64,000 nucleotides of DNA from Comamonadaceae bacterium OS-4 (GTDB lineage: Bacteria > Pseudomonadota > Gammaproteobacteria > Burkholderiales > Burkholderiaceae_C). The notes beneath the pieces were generated by a model. The model searched no databases and was not told the DNA's origin. It worked only from the letters and a program-made list of their open reading frames with translations. The translations under genes and the position numbers were made by a program. The stretch is from NCBI GenBank assembly GCA_027924025.1, contig AP026970.1:1820501-1884500 (forward strand). The letters are read 5' to 3'. The first letter of the stretch is position 1; the number at the start of each line of letters is the position of its first letter. This document shows positions 1 through 8,928 of this stretch, piece by piece.

Positions 1-3000
1 GCCGGCCAGCTTGATGTGCTTGTTTTTCTGGATCAGCTCGATGATCTTGATCATCTCGATCGGCGGGTTTTTCTTGAAGGTGATGTTGATCACCCCCGGT
101 GCCGCATCGACCTTGAGTACGCCGTAGGGCTTGGCAATCACCCGCAGGCGGTGCACATCGATCAAGGTTTGCGCTTGCGCGGGCAGTTTGCCGAAGCGGT
201 CCACAATTTCTTCCAGCAACGCATCCACTTGGTCGGTGTTTTTGGCGGTAGCCAGCTTTTTGTAGAACGACAGGCGCAAGTGCACATCGCCGCAGTAGTC
301 GTCGGGAAGCAGGGCGGGGGCGTGCAGGTTGATGTCGGTCGTGACATTGAGCGGGCTCAGCAGGTCCGGCTCTTGGCCATTTTTGAGGCATCGCACCGCC
401 TCCGACAGCATCTCGTTGTAGAGCTGAAAGCCCACTTCCAGCATGTTGCCGCTCTGGTTTTCTCCCAGCACCTCGCCGGCGCCGCGAATCTCGAGGTCGT
501 GCATCGCCAGATAAAAGCCACTGCCCAACTCTTCCATCTGCTGGATGGCGTCCAGGCGCTGTTGGGCGTGTTTGGTCAGGCCTTCCAGGTCGGGCACCAT
601 CAAATAGGCATAGGCTTGGTGGTGGCTGCGCCCGACGCGGCCGCGCAATTGGTGCAGCTGGGCCAGGCCAAACTTGTCGGCGCGACTCATCACAATCGTG
701 TTGGCACTCGGTACGTCAATACCGGTCTCAATAATGGTGGAGCAGAGCAGCAGGTTGAAGCGCTGCGCCACAAAGTCGCGCATCACCGCTTCGAGCTGGC
801 GCTCGGGCATCTGGCCGTGCGCCACGGCGATGCGCGCCTCGGGCAGCAGCTCTTCGAGCTTCTGGCGGCGGTTTTCGATGGTTTCCACCTCGTTGTGCAG
901 GAAGTAGACCTGCCCACCGCGCTTGAGTTCGCGCAGCACTGCCTCGCGGATCACGCCATTGCCTTCTGTGCGCACAAAGGTCTTGATCGCCAGGCGCCGC
1001 TGGGGGGCGGTAGCAATCACGCTCAAATCACGCAGGCCTTCGAGCGCCATGCCCAAGGTGCGCGGAATCGGGGTGGCGGTCAGGGTAAGCACGTCCACCT
1101 CGGCGCGCAGCGCCTTCATTTGCTCTTTGTGGCGCACGCCGAAACGGTGCTCTTCGTCGATGATCAAGAGCCCCAAGTTTTTGAATTGGGTGCTCTCAGA
1201 CAGCAGTTTGTGGGTGCCCACCACGATGTCCACCGTGCCATCGGCCACGCCCTTGAGGGCAGCAGTGATTTCTTTGGCACTGCGGAAGCGGCTCATCTCG
1301 GCGATCTTGACCGGCCATTTGCCGAAGCGGTCCACCAGTGTCTGGAAGTGCTGCTCCGCCAACAGAGTGGTGGGCGCCAGAAAGGCGACCTGCTTACCGC
1401 CGGTGACAGCCACAAATGCGGCGCGCAGCGCCACTTCGGTCTTGCCGAAACCCACGTCGCCGCAAACCAAACGGTCCATCGGGCGGGGGGAGATCATGTC
1501 CTGAATCACACAGTGGATAGCGGCCTTCTGGTCGGCGGTCTCTTCAAAGCCGAAGTCGTTGGCAAACGTCTCATAGTCGCCCGCGCTGTAGCGGAATGCG
1601 TGCCCTTCGCGTGCCGCACGGCGGGCGTAGATATTGAGCAGCTCGGCCGCACTGTCGCGCACCTGCTCGGCGGCTTTGCGTTTGGCTTTTTCCCATTGGC
1701 CACTGCCCAAGCGGTGCAGGGGTGCCTCGTCGGCGCTCACCCCGGTGTAGCGGCTGATCATTTGCAGCTGGCTCACCGGCACATAGAGCGTGGCCTTGTC
1801 GGCATATTCGAGATGCAAAAACTCTTGCAGCTCCGGCTCGCCCGCGGCGTTTTTGTTGCCCATGTCCATGTGGATCAGGCCGCGGTAGCGGCCGATGCCG
1901 TGGGCGCTGTGGACCACCGGGTCGCCGACATTGAGCTCGGAGAGGTCTTTGATCAGCGCTTCTACATCGCTGACCTGCTCCTGCTTTTTGCGGCGGCGGG
2001 TGGTGGGCCCGGCGGCAAATAGCTCGGTCTCGGTGATGAGGTCGATGCCCATCTCCAACCAGCTGAAGCCCTTGGTCAGGCCCGAGGTAGCGATGCCGAT
2101 GGGCTCTTTGCTGTCCAGAAACTCTTGCAGGCTGTCAAAAGCCGGCGGGCTGAACTGCGAGGCCCGCAAAAAGTCGAGCAGGCTCTCGCGGCGGCCATCG
2201 CTCTCGGCCAGCACCAGCAGGCGCTGCTGGGTGTTGCGGGCGTGCTGCTTGAGCAAGGCCAAGGGGTCTTCGGTACCGCGCTGGACACCCAGCTCGGGCA
2301 AAGGGCCGAGTTCTGCAAACTCGGTGCCGTCCGCTTGCGGGCGAATCGCCAGCTGGGCGTGGGCATTGGCCTTAGCGTAAAACTGCTCGGTCGCCAGAAA
2401 AAGGCTCTCGGGTGGCAGCACCGGGCGCTCGGGATCGCCATGCACCAAGCGGTAGCGGTCTTTGGTGTCTTGCCAGAAACGCTGGAAAGCCGGCTCCAGG
2501 TCGCCATGCAAGACCACAGTAGCGTCTGCCCCCACGTAGTCGAACACGGTGGCCGTGTCGTCAAAAAACAAAGGCAGGTAGTACTCAATACCGGCGGTGG
2601 CCACCCCCGCGCCGATGTCTTTGTAGATACGGCTCTTGGTCGGGTCCCCCTCGAGCAGCTCGCGCCAGCGGCTGCGAAACTTGGCACGGGCGTCGTCGTC
2701 CATGGGGAACTCGCGGCCGGGCAGCAGGCGCACTTCGGGCACCGGGTAGAGGCTGCGTTGGCTGTCGGGGTCGAAGGTGCGGATGCTGTCGATCTCGTCG
2801 TCAAACAAATCCACTCGGTAGGGCACCAAACTGCCCATGGGGAACAGATCAATCAGGCCGCCGCGCACCGCATATTCACCGGGGCTCACCACCTGGGTCA
2901 CGTGGCTGTAGCCGGCGAGTGTCAACTGGCTTTTGAGCTTGGCCTCGTCGAGCTTTTGCTTGACCTTGAACTCAAAGGTGTATCCCGCCAGAAAGCTTGG

Positions 3001-3366
3001 CGGCGCCAGCCGGTAGAGCGCGGTGGTGGCCGGCACGATGACGACATCGGCCCCGTTGTCCTTGTCGCGCTGGCTGATGCGCCACAGGGTGGCCAAGCGC
3101 TCGCTGATCAGGTCCTGGTGCGGCGAGAAGGTGTCGTAGGGCAGCGTTTCCCAATCGGGGAAAAGGGCGCAGCGCAGGTCGGGCGCAAAAAACGCAATTT
3201 CCTCCAGCAGCCGCTGGGCGTCACTCGCATCGGCGGTGATCACCGTCATCGGCTTGCCCGCCGCCTTGTCGCGGGCACCGAGGCGCGCCAGCAACATGGC
3301 ATCGGCAGAGCCGGTAGGGCGGGGCAGGGTGAATCGTTTGCCGGGGGTGAGCTTGGGGAGGTCCAT
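1..3366 (-). CDS. mfd: Transcription-repair coupling factor Mfd (C-terminus cut by window edge)
   Basis: ATP-dependent translocase that removes RNA polymerase stalled at DNA damage and hands the site to UvrA. The frame reads from an ATG at 3366 to the left edge, 1122 codons without a stop; the family is about 1150 residues, so only the last few dozen are missing. Visible parts in order: a UvrB-like N-terminal region, the polymerase-binding domain (near residue 480, GDPVVHSAHGIGRY), Walker A GDVGFGKTE (about 634), the DEEH box (about 736), TATPIPRTL, and motif VI QLRGRVGRS (about 909), all typical of the RecG-like motor. It is transcribed divergently from ispD. Confidence 0.98.
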   Translation of the reverse strand, partial: MDLPKLTPGKRFTLPRPTGSADAMLLARLGARDKAAGKPMTVITADASDAQRLLEEIAFFAPDLRCALFPDWETLPYDTFSPHQDLISERLATLWRISQRDKDNGADVVIVPATTALYRLAPPSFLAGYTFEFKVKQKLDEAKLKSQLTLAGYSHVTQVVSPGEYAVRGGLIDLFPMGSLVPYRVDLFDDEIDSIRTFDPDSQRSLYPVPEVRLLPGREFPMDDDARAKFRSRWRELLEGDPTKSRIYKDIGAGVATAGIEYYLPLFFDDTATVFDYVGADATVVLHGDLEPAFQRFWQDTKDRYRLVHGDPERPVLPPESLFLATEQFYAKANAHAQLAIRPQADGTEFAELGPLPELGVQRGTEDPLALLKQHARNTQQRLLVLAESDGRRESLLDFLRASQFSPPAFDSLQEFLDSKEPIGIATSGLTKGFSWLEMGIDLITETELFAAGPTTRRRKKQEQVSDVEALIKDLSELNVGDPVVHSAHGIGRYRGLIHMDMGNKNAAGEPELQEFLHLEYADKATLYVPVSQLQMISRYTGVSADEAPLHRLGSGQWEKAKRKAAEQVRDSAAELLNIYARRAAREGHAFRYSAGDYETFANDFGFEETADQKAAIHCVIQDMISPRPMDRLVCGDVGFGKTEVALRAAFVAVTGGKQVAFLAPTTLLAEQHFQTLVDRFGKWPVKIAEMSRFRSAKEITAALKGVADGTVDIVVGTHKLLSESTQFKNLGLLIIDEEHRFGVRHKEQMKALRAEVDVLTLTATPIPRTLGMALEGLRDLSVIATAPQRRLAIKTFVRTEGNGVIREAVLRELKRGGQVYFLHNEVETIENRRQKLEELLPEARIAVAHGQMPERQLEAVMRDFVAQRFNLLLCSTIIETGIDVPSANTIVMSRADKFGLAQLHQLRGRVGRSHHQAYAYLMVPDLEGLTKHAQQRLDAIQQMEELGSGFYLAMHDLEIRGAGEVLGENQSGNMLEVGFQLYNEMLSEAVRCLKNGQEPDLLSPLNVTTDINLHAPALLPDDYCGDVHLRLSFYKKLATAKNTDQVDALLEEIVDRFGKLPAQAQTLIDVHRLRVIAKPYGVLKVDAAPGVINITFKKNPPIEMIKIIELIQKNKHIKLAG

Positions 3367-3473
3367 GGGTCCAAAATGTGCGGGAGAGGGCAGCCATCCA
3401 ACGGCAGCCGGGGCACGATCACCCTGACAGGGCTGCGCGCAACAGCCGTGATTTTAGAATGGCAGGCTGCACC

Positions 3474-4268
3474 ATGACCCACACCACGCCAATATCCCCC
3501 GCGCCGCACAGCGGCCCGGCCTCCAAGGCCAGCCCGCAGTCCCCGTCCACCCCTGAGCCCATGGCGGTGACACCCCGTTTGTGGGCTCTGGTGCCCTGCG
3601 CGGGCAATGGCAGCCGCTCCGGGGCGGCGGGCCCCAAGCAATACACCGTGTTGGGCCAACAGGCCTTGGTGCTGCACACCCTGGGGGCCTTGGCGGCGGT
3701 AGACCGCTTGGCAGGCATTCAGGTGGTGGTGTCGGCCGGTGACCCGTTTTTTGACACTGCATCGCAGCCGCAGGGCGCTCCTGTTTTCGTAGCGGACTGC
3801 GGAGGTGCTACAAGGGCTGCAAGCGTTTTGAATGGTCTATCTGCCCTGCTGGCACAAGGGGCACAGCCTCTGGATTGGGTGCTGGTGCACGATGCCGCAC
3901 GCTGCTTGATCACCGCAGCGGATGTGAATCGCTTGATTGATGCCTGCAAGGACGACCCGGTGGGCGGCCTCTTGGCCCTGAAACTGCCCGACACCCTCAA
4001 GCAAGAGCAGGGCGGCCGGGTGGCTGCCACCCTGGACCGGAGCGACAAATGGCTAGCACAAACGCCGCAGATGTTTCGCATCGGTGCACTCCAGGCGGCC
4101 TATGTGGCAGCTGGTGACGCCGTCACCGACGAAGCCAGTGCCCTCGAGTTGGTGGGGCAATCGCCCCGCCTGGTGGACGGCAGCGCCCAGAATTTCAAAG
4201 TGACCTATCCGCAAGACTTCGCGTTGGCTGCTGCGGTGCTGGCGGCGCGCGCTGGACATTCACTATAA
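3474..4268 (+). CDS. ispD: 2-C-methyl-D-erythritol 4-phosphate cytidylyltransferase IspD
   Basis: Third step of the MEP isoprenoid pathway: couples methylerythritol phosphate to CTP to give CDP-ME. The nucleotide-binding motif PCAGNGSRSG followed by GPKQY, then GGATRAASVLNGL and VLVHDAARC, are IspD signatures. Two starts are possible: ATG 3474 (264 aa, with a Pro/Ser-rich leader) or ATG 3561 (235 aa, closer to the usual length). Neither has a strong ribosome-binding site. The TAA stop at 4266-4268 lies in the left arm of a palindromic repeat. IspF follows as in many proteobacteria. Confidence 0.95.
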   Translation: MTHTTPISPAPHSGPASKASPQSPSTPEPMAVTPRLWALVPCAGNGSRSGAAGPKQYTVLGQQALVLHTLGALAAVDRLAGIQVVVSAGDPFFDTASQPQGAPVFVADCGGATRAASVLNGLSALLAQGAQPLDWVLVHDAARCLITAADVNRLIDACKDDPVGGLLALKLPDTLKQEQGGRVAATLDRSDKWLAQTPQMFRIGALQAAYVAAGDAVTDEASALELVGQSPRLVDGSAQNFKVTYPQDFALAAAVLAARAGHSL

Positions 4269-4318
4269 AAATAATAGCTACCAGCGCAATCTGCACCTGC
4301 GCTAGTGGCACTTTTGAC
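4262..4318 (+). repeat. Palindromic repeat copy A (ispD-ispF spacer)
   Basis: About 57 bp imperfect dyad that makes up nearly all of the ispD-ispF spacer. The core is AGCGCA-N9-TGCGCT; extending outward gives a 12-bp stem with two mismatches. It shares the layout of six other copies in the window (A/T-rich lead, TAGC, GCGCA, variable loop, GCGCTAG, GGC, TTTTGA). The ispD stop codon lies in its A/T-rich lead. Confidence 0.75.
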
Positions 4319-4334
4319 TACGAAAGAGCAAACC

Positions 4335-4814
4335 ATGAACATCCGCATCGGTGAAGGTTGGGACACCCATCAACTGGTCGAAGGCCGCAAACTCATTCTG
4401 GGGGGGGTGGAGATTCCGCACACCAAGGGCCTGCTAGGCCATTCCGATGCCGACGCCTTGTTGCACGCCATCACCGATGCCCTGCTGGGCGCCGCCGCCT
4501 TGGGTGATATTGGCTCGCACTTTCCCGATACCGATGCGCAGTACAAAGGCGCGGACTCCACCGTGCTGCTGGCCAAGGTGGCGGCTGATGTGCGGGCGTT
4601 GGGGTACCAGATCATCAACCTCGACAGCACCGTGATCGCCCAGGCCCCCAAGCTCGCGCCCCATATCCAGGCGATGCGCGCGCGGATTGCTGAGGTGCTG
4701 GCGCTCGATATCGGTTGCGTCAACGTCAAAGCCAAAACGGCCGAAAAAATGGGCCCTGTCGGCGAAGGCCGTGCGATGGAAGCCCGCGCGGTAGTGCTAC
4801 TCAGCAAGTCCTGA
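4335..4814 (+). CDS. ispF: 2-C-methyl-D-erythritol 2,4-cyclodiphosphate synthase IspF
   Basis: Fifth MEP-pathway enzyme: cyclises CDP-ME 2-phosphate to MEcPP with loss of CMP. The 159 residues match the family length. Metal-binding motif GEGWDTHQ at the N-terminus, [19 protein letters not shown], the flexible-loop region [10 protein letters not shown] and the C-terminal [14 protein letters not shown] motif are all intact. The ATG at 4335 is chosen because the signature MNIRIGEG starts there; the upstream in-frame ATG at 4305 lies in the palindromic repeat. Co-directional with ispD and probably co-transcribed. Confidence 0.97.
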   Translation: MNIRIGEGWDTHQLVEGRKLILGGVEIPHTKGLLGHSDADALLHAITDALLGAAALGDIGSHFPDTDAQYKGADSTVLLAKVAADVRALGYQIINLDSTVIAQAPKLAPHIQAMRARIAEVLALDIGCVNVKAKTAEKMGPVGEGRAMEARAVVLLSKS

Positions 4815-4831
4815 GCAAGGCGCTACCCGGG

Positions 4832-6313
4832 CTAAAAGCGGGTCGCGCGCTGCAGGCGCAAATGGGCGGAGAGGCCGCCGGTGTTGGCGTTGGCCAGCTG
4901 GAAGGTGCCGCCCATGCGCTGCATGGTTTTCTCGACAATCGCCAACCCCAAGCCCGCCCCGTTAGCGGCGGTGCGCGCTGCCTCGCCGCGAAAAAAGGGC
5001 TGGGTGAGTTGGTACAGCTGTGACGGTGCGACGCCGATGCCGCGGTCCCGCACCTTCATCAGCACCCATTTGTCCCGCGACAAGGCAGAGATACGGATGT
5101 CGGCGATGCCGGTATTCACCGATTTGCCGTAACGCCTTGCGTTTTCCAGCAGGTTAGTAATCACGCGGCCGAGCTCGACCTCGTCGGCAAGGACGAGCAA
5201 GTCTTCCTCAAGGTCGACCTCGATTTTGACGTCCGGGAGCTTGCGCATCGAGTAGATGCAGCTGTCGATGACATCGCCCAGCACGACAGGGGTCAGTTTC
5301 ACCCGGTCGGGTCGCGCGTAGTCCAAAAACTTGTCAATGATGGCGTCGAGCTGGGTGATATCCGATGCCATGTGGGCGCGGGCCTCGAGGTTGCTCACGC
5401 TCATCTCGGTCTCGAGGCGCAAGCGGGCCAGCGGAGTGCGCAAGTCATGGGAGATGCCCGCGAGCATAAGGGCGCGGTCTTGTTCGATCTTGGCAAGCTT
5501 CTGGGCCATGCGGTTGAAGCCGATGTTGACCTCGCGGATTTCGCTGGTGTTGACATGCTCGTCGAGCTGACTGGCCTCAAAATCCCCGTCCCGCATGCGG
5601 CTGGCCGCAAAAGAGAGTTCTTTGAGCGGCCGGTTGATCAAGCCTGCAATCAGGGCCGCGCCGGCGAGCGACAGCACTGCCGCTACGCCGAGCCAGATCA
5701 GCCAGGTAGTGCCACCCGCAGGGTTGAACTTGGTCTGGTCGGTTTGCAGCCAATAGTCGTCACCATCGATCACAAAGCTCACCCACAGCCCGGGCTGCCC
5801 GTTCATACTGTTGGCCACGATGGTGCCTTTGCCTAAGCGGCTGCCCAGTTCCGCGATCACGCGGCGGCTGAAGGCATCGTTGTCCCGCGACTCAAAACTG
5901 TCACTGGCTTCGCGGGGCACGATCCGCAAGCCTTCTTCATCCTTCATGGTTTTGATGAGGGAGATACGGGCGATCCCATCCGCATAGACCAGCGCTGCCC
6001 GGCTCAGGTTGACTTGCGACGCCAACAGCTGCGCCGTCTGCACGGCCCGGGGCTCAAATTCCAACGAGCGCAGGGTCTGCAACCAGGCGAGGATGCTGCC
6101 GATCAGCAAAATCGACAGCAGGAAAAACGTGCGCCAGAACAGACTGACCGACGAGAAAGGCTTGCGCCAACCGCTCGACGGTGCTTCCCCCAGTTCAGCG
6201 GGGGCACTTGCATCAAAGTCGGGGATCTGGGTGGATTGCAAAGCGGGGTTCCGGGGTGATGGGGCCGTTAGGTCGTGGTTTCTTCCGGCACAAAGACATA
6301 GCCCACGCCCCAT
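4832..6313 (-). CDS. envZ: EnvZ-type sensor histidine kinase
   Basis: Inner-membrane sensor kinase, partner of the OmpR-like regulator just upstream. Numbered from ATG 6313 (493 aa): TM1 about 53-75, a periplasmic domain of roughly 130 residues, TM2, HAMP (NRPLKELSFAASRMRDGDF), the phospho-acceptor motif SHDLRTPLARL with His at 289, N box NLLENARRYG, G1 DRGIGV and G2 GAGLGLAIV. This ATG overlaps the end of ompR by 46 bp; no other ATG occurs before TM1, but a TTG at 6241 is an alternative. The overlap indicates co-transcription and coupled translation. Assignment to EnvZ specifically rests on the OmpR neighbour. Confidence 0.92.
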   Translation of the reverse strand: MGRGLCLCAGRNHDLTAPSPRNPALQSTQIPDFDASAPAELGEAPSSGWRKPFSSVSLFWRTFFLLSILLIGSILAWLQTLRSLEFEPRAVQTAQLLASQVNLSRAALVYADGIARISLIKTMKDEEGLRIVPREASDSFESRDNDAFSRRVIAELGSRLGKGTIVANSMNGQPGLWVSFVIDGDDYWLQTDQTKFNPAGGTTWLIWLGVAAVLSLAGAALIAGLINRPLKELSFAASRMRDGDFEASQLDEHVNTSEIREVNIGFNRMAQKLAKIEQDRALMLAGISHDLRTPLARLRLETEMSVSNLEARAHMASDITQLDAIIDKFLDYARPDRVKLTPVVLGDVIDSCIYSMRKLPDVKIEVDLEEDLLVLADEVELGRVITNLLENARRYGKSVNTGIADIRISALSRDKWVLMKVRDRGIGVAPSQLYQLTQPFFRGEAARTAANGAGLGLAIVEKTMQRMGGTFQLANANTGGLSAHLRLQRATRF

Positions 6314-7002
6314 ACGGTTTGGATGAAACGGGGGGTGGAGGGGTCGTTTTCCAGCAATTTACGCAGGCGGGACACTTGCACATCGAGGCTGCGGTCAAAG
6401 GGCTCAAACTCACGCCCACGTGACAGCTGAGCCAGCTTTTCCCGCGAGAGCGGGATACGCGGATGCCGCACCAAGGCCTTGAGCATCGCAAATTCGCCGG
6501 TGGTGAGCATGATTTCCTGGTCGACTTTTTTCAGGGTGCGGGCACCCAGGTCAAACACAAACAGGCCGAAGCGAACGATCTCGTTGTCACTCGAGGGTGC
6601 ACCCGGCGCCTCTTGTACGGGACGGCGGCGCAGCACCGCATGGATGCGGGCCAGCAGCTCACGCGGGTTGAATGGCTTGCCGAGGTAGTCGTCTGCACCG
6701 ACTTCAAGACCCACAATCCGGTCGATATCTTCGCCTTTGGCGGTGAGCATGATCACCGGTGTCTGGTCATTGGCCGCGCGCAGGCGCCGGCAGATGGACA
6801 AGCCGTCTTCGCCGGGCATCATCAGGTCCAACACGATCAGGTCTGCGGTTTCACGCAGCATCACCCGGGTCAGTGCCTTGCCGTCTTCGGCGGTCAGCAC
6901 TTCGAAGCCTTCTTGCGTTAAGTAGCGGCGCAGCAGGTCACGGATACGGGCATCGTCGTCCACCACCAGGATTTTGTTGGGTCGGTTGGTTTGGGTTTGC
7001 AT
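6268..7002 (-). CDS. ompR: OmpR-type response regulator
   Basis: Two-component response regulator of 244 aa. Receiver domain with acidic pocket DDD 15-17, phospho-acceptor Asp 59 in LDLMMPGEDG, a TAKGED threonine region and the conserved Lys in GKPF. The C-terminal winged-helix domain has the OmpR/PhoB signature DVQVSRLRKLLE and the terminal VWGVGYVF. ATG 7002 (MQTQTN) is preferred over 7053 because homology begins there and the longer form would run into the upstream regulatory region. Operon order is regulator then kinase. A dyad of TGTTACAAAT upstream could be an autoregulatory site. Confidence 0.95.
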   Translation of the reverse strand: MQTQTNRPNKILVVDDDARIRDLLRRYLTQEGFEVLTAEDGKALTRVMLRETADLIVLDLMMPGEDGLSICRRLRAANDQTPVIMLTAKGEDIDRIVGLEVGADDYLGKPFNPRELLARIHAVLRRRPVQEAPGAPSSDNEIVRFGLFVFDLGARTLKKVDQEIMLTTGEFAMLKALVRHPRIPLSREKLAQLSRGREFEPFDRSLDVQVSRLRKLLENDPSTPRFIQTVWGVGYVFVPEETTT

Positions 7003-7011
7003 GACGTTCTC

Positions 7012-7094
7012 AAATTTGTAACAGAGCAGATTTTGCGCTTCGGCTTTTTGCAAAACTGCGCAGATGCGGCCGTCTTTGACACCGTGTTACAAAT
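7012..7094. promoter_or_regulatory. Inverted repeat in the ompR / exported-protein divergent promoter region
   Basis: ATTTGTAACA at 7012-7021 and TGTTACAAAT at 7085-7094 are exact inverse copies 63 bp apart, in the 166-bp gap between ompR (minus) and the small exported-protein gene (plus). GTTACA/TGTAAC elements are typical of OmpR binding sites, so autoregulation or control of the divergent gene is plausible. That role is inferred. Confidence 0.5.
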
Positions 7095-7168
7095 AAGGAC
7101 GGATTCTCACGTATTTCGGGTGGGGCTCAGGCCACCATCGGGTTCTTCTAGAGACGGAGGAGGAGTTC

Positions 7169-7429
7169 ATGGTGCATCGGATCCTTTGGCAGATGGCGTT
7201 GGCAGGGTGTCTGTCCGGCGCAGCCTTTGCACAGGTTCCTGCTGCGGCCCCGGCAGCGCAACCCATGCAGGACGCCAAGCCCGCCGCCCAGAGCCGTGCC
7301 AGCCAGCGCGAAACACTCAGAGCGGCCCTGCAGCAAACACCGCCGGTGGCGCCGGTCGGCGCGCAACGCATGACCCCCAGCGGAAGAGACGCGCTCAGAG
7401 TGCAGCTCAAGTCCCAGCAGGGTTTGTAA
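7169..7429 (+). CDS. Small exported protein of unknown function
   Basis: 86 residues. The N-terminus MVHRILWQMALAGCLSGAAFA looks like a signal peptide cleaved after AFA, leaving a roughly 65-residue mature protein rich in Ala, Gln, Pro and Arg with a RETLRAALQQ amphipathic stretch. A good ribosome-binding site (GGAGGAGG) lies just upstream of the ATG. I recognise no domain. It is divergent from ompR with the shared inverted repeat in between, so it may be a target of that regulator. Periplasmic location is inferred. Confidence 0.6.
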   Translation: MVHRILWQMALAGCLSGAAFAQVPAAAPAAQPMQDAKPAAQSRASQRETLRAALQQTPPVAPVGAQRMTPSGRDALRVQLKSQQGL

Positions 7430-7571
7430 AGGGGTTTACCACTATCCACCGCTCCATGCCTTGACGTGGTGCACCGCCTATGCCATTGTCAGCCCGAGAG
7501 AAGCGTCCGTAAAAACCAAAAGCGAGGCCTCGCGGGTCGATAGCGCGCCGGTGGGGCAACGGGAGTGTGTG

Positions 7572-8903
7572 ATGAACGTCCAACAATCTGCGCTTTTTAA
7601 GAAGGTACACCACCGGCGTGTGGTCCGTCTGTTGTGGTTCAGTGTGCTCCTTCTGGCGGGGCTGGGCGGGTCTTGGTCGGTGATGTTTGCCCTCATGGGC
7701 CGTTGGGACCTGGTGGGTTTGGAGGTGGCGCTTTTGGTGACCGCTGGCGCGGTGGCATGGCTTACCCATCGCCAGCGCACCCGGCTGGCGTGGGGCCTGG
7801 TGCTGGTAATCGGCTACCTCACCCTTTGCCTGTTTTCGATGTTTTTCGACGGGCACGACGGAGTGGCGCCGCGAACCTCGCACCTCTACCTTCTGGTTTT
7901 GACACTGGCCAGCATGCTGGTGCTTCGCAACGAATCACCACTTTTGCGATGGAGCATTGTGGCCATCCTGATGTCAACCTTTATGGTGTTTGCCAGTTCC
8001 AACTGGCCCCATTCCTCAGAGCTCTTTATTCGACCCTCGATTCGCATCATGGGCGCCTGGATCAATACCGCGACTGCGATGTTCGGCTTGCTCGTTTTGG
8101 TGCACATCATGCTCAGCGAGGCGATGCCGGCCAACTCCCTGGAGCGGGATATTGACCAGGGCTTGAAGCGCGGGGAGTTCTTTTTGCTGTACCAGCCCCA
8201 GGTGCAAGCCGACGGTAGCGCCATCGGGGCCGAGGCCCTGCTGCGCTGGCGGCACCCCAAGTTTGGGTTGGTTTCTCCGGCGGACTTTATTCCGGTGGCC
8301 GAGCAATCGGGCCAGATATTGCCTGTGGGCGCATGGGTGTTGTCGACCGCAGGGCAGACCTTGGCCCATTGGTTGCATGTGCCTGCCTTGGCGGGGCTGA
8401 CCTTGTCGGTCAATGTCAGTGCGCGGCAATTTTTGCAGGTGGATTTTGTGGATCAGGTGGCAGCAGTGGTCCATGAGTTCGGCCTGAACCCTTCGCGCCT
8501 CAAGCTCGAGCTGACGGAGAGCACCCTGATTCACGACATGAACGATATCGTCCAGAAAATGCAGCAACTGCGCGCTTTGGGCGTGGGCTGCGCGCTGGAT
8601 GATTTTGGTACCGGCTTTTCATCGCTCGGGTATTTGAAGAAGCTCCCGCTCGATCAGTTAAAAATCGACCAGACCTTTGTGCGAGACGTGCTCACCGACC
8701 CAAGTGATGCGGCGATTGCACGGACTGTGTTGCAATTGGGAGAGAGCTTGGGCTTGTCGGTGATTGCAGAAGGGGTGGAGACCCCCGGCCAGAGGGATTT
8801 CCTGCTGGAGAACCACTGCCGGTTTTTCCAGGGCTACCTGTTCAGCCGCCCCTTGTCGTTGGTGGACTTTGAGACCTATGCAGGGAAGTACCGCTCCAGC
8901 TAA
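7572..8903 (+). CDS. Membrane-anchored EAL-domain c-di-GMP phosphodiesterase
   Basis: 443 aa from ATG 7572, preceded by GGGAG. The N-terminal 190 residues form about five or six membrane helices; the rest is an EAL domain that hydrolyses cyclic di-GMP. Catalytic signatures are all present: EALLRW with Glu about 221, NVSARQF, ELTES, DDFGTGFSSL, LKIDQTFV, AEGVET and QGYLFSRP, so it should be active. There is no GGDEF domain. The kinase-HDOD-GAF gene begins 25 bp after its stop, suggesting a shared signalling operon. The input sensed by the membrane part is unknown. Confidence 0.9.
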   Translation: MNVQQSALFKKVHHRRVVRLLWFSVLLLAGLGGSWSVMFALMGRWDLVGLEVALLVTAGAVAWLTHRQRTRLAWGLVLVIGYLTLCLFSMFFDGHDGVAPRTSHLYLLVLTLASMLVLRNESPLLRWSIVAILMSTFMVFASSNWPHSSELFIRPSIRIMGAWINTATAMFGLLVLVHIMLSEAMPANSLERDIDQGLKRGEFFLLYQPQVQADGSAIGAEALLRWRHPKFGLVSPADFIPVAEQSGQILPVGAWVLSTAGQTLAHWLHVPALAGLTLSVNVSARQFLQVDFVDQVAAVVHEFGLNPSRLKLELTESTLIHDMNDIVQKMQQLRALGVGCALDDFGTGFSSLGYLKKLPLDQLKIDQTFVRDVLTDPSDAAIARTVLQLGESLGLSVIAEGVETPGQRDFLLENHCRFFQGYLFSRPLSLVDFETYAGKYRSS

Positions 8904-8928
8904 AAAACACCATGCAAAGGGCTGAGTC

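Noticed and set aside
16..2022. Long plus-strand open frame of 668 codons
   Set aside because: It is antisense to mfd, whose frame carries all helicase motifs. Its sequence is Gln/His/Val/Leu-rich with no domain, as expected for the complement of a high-GC gene.
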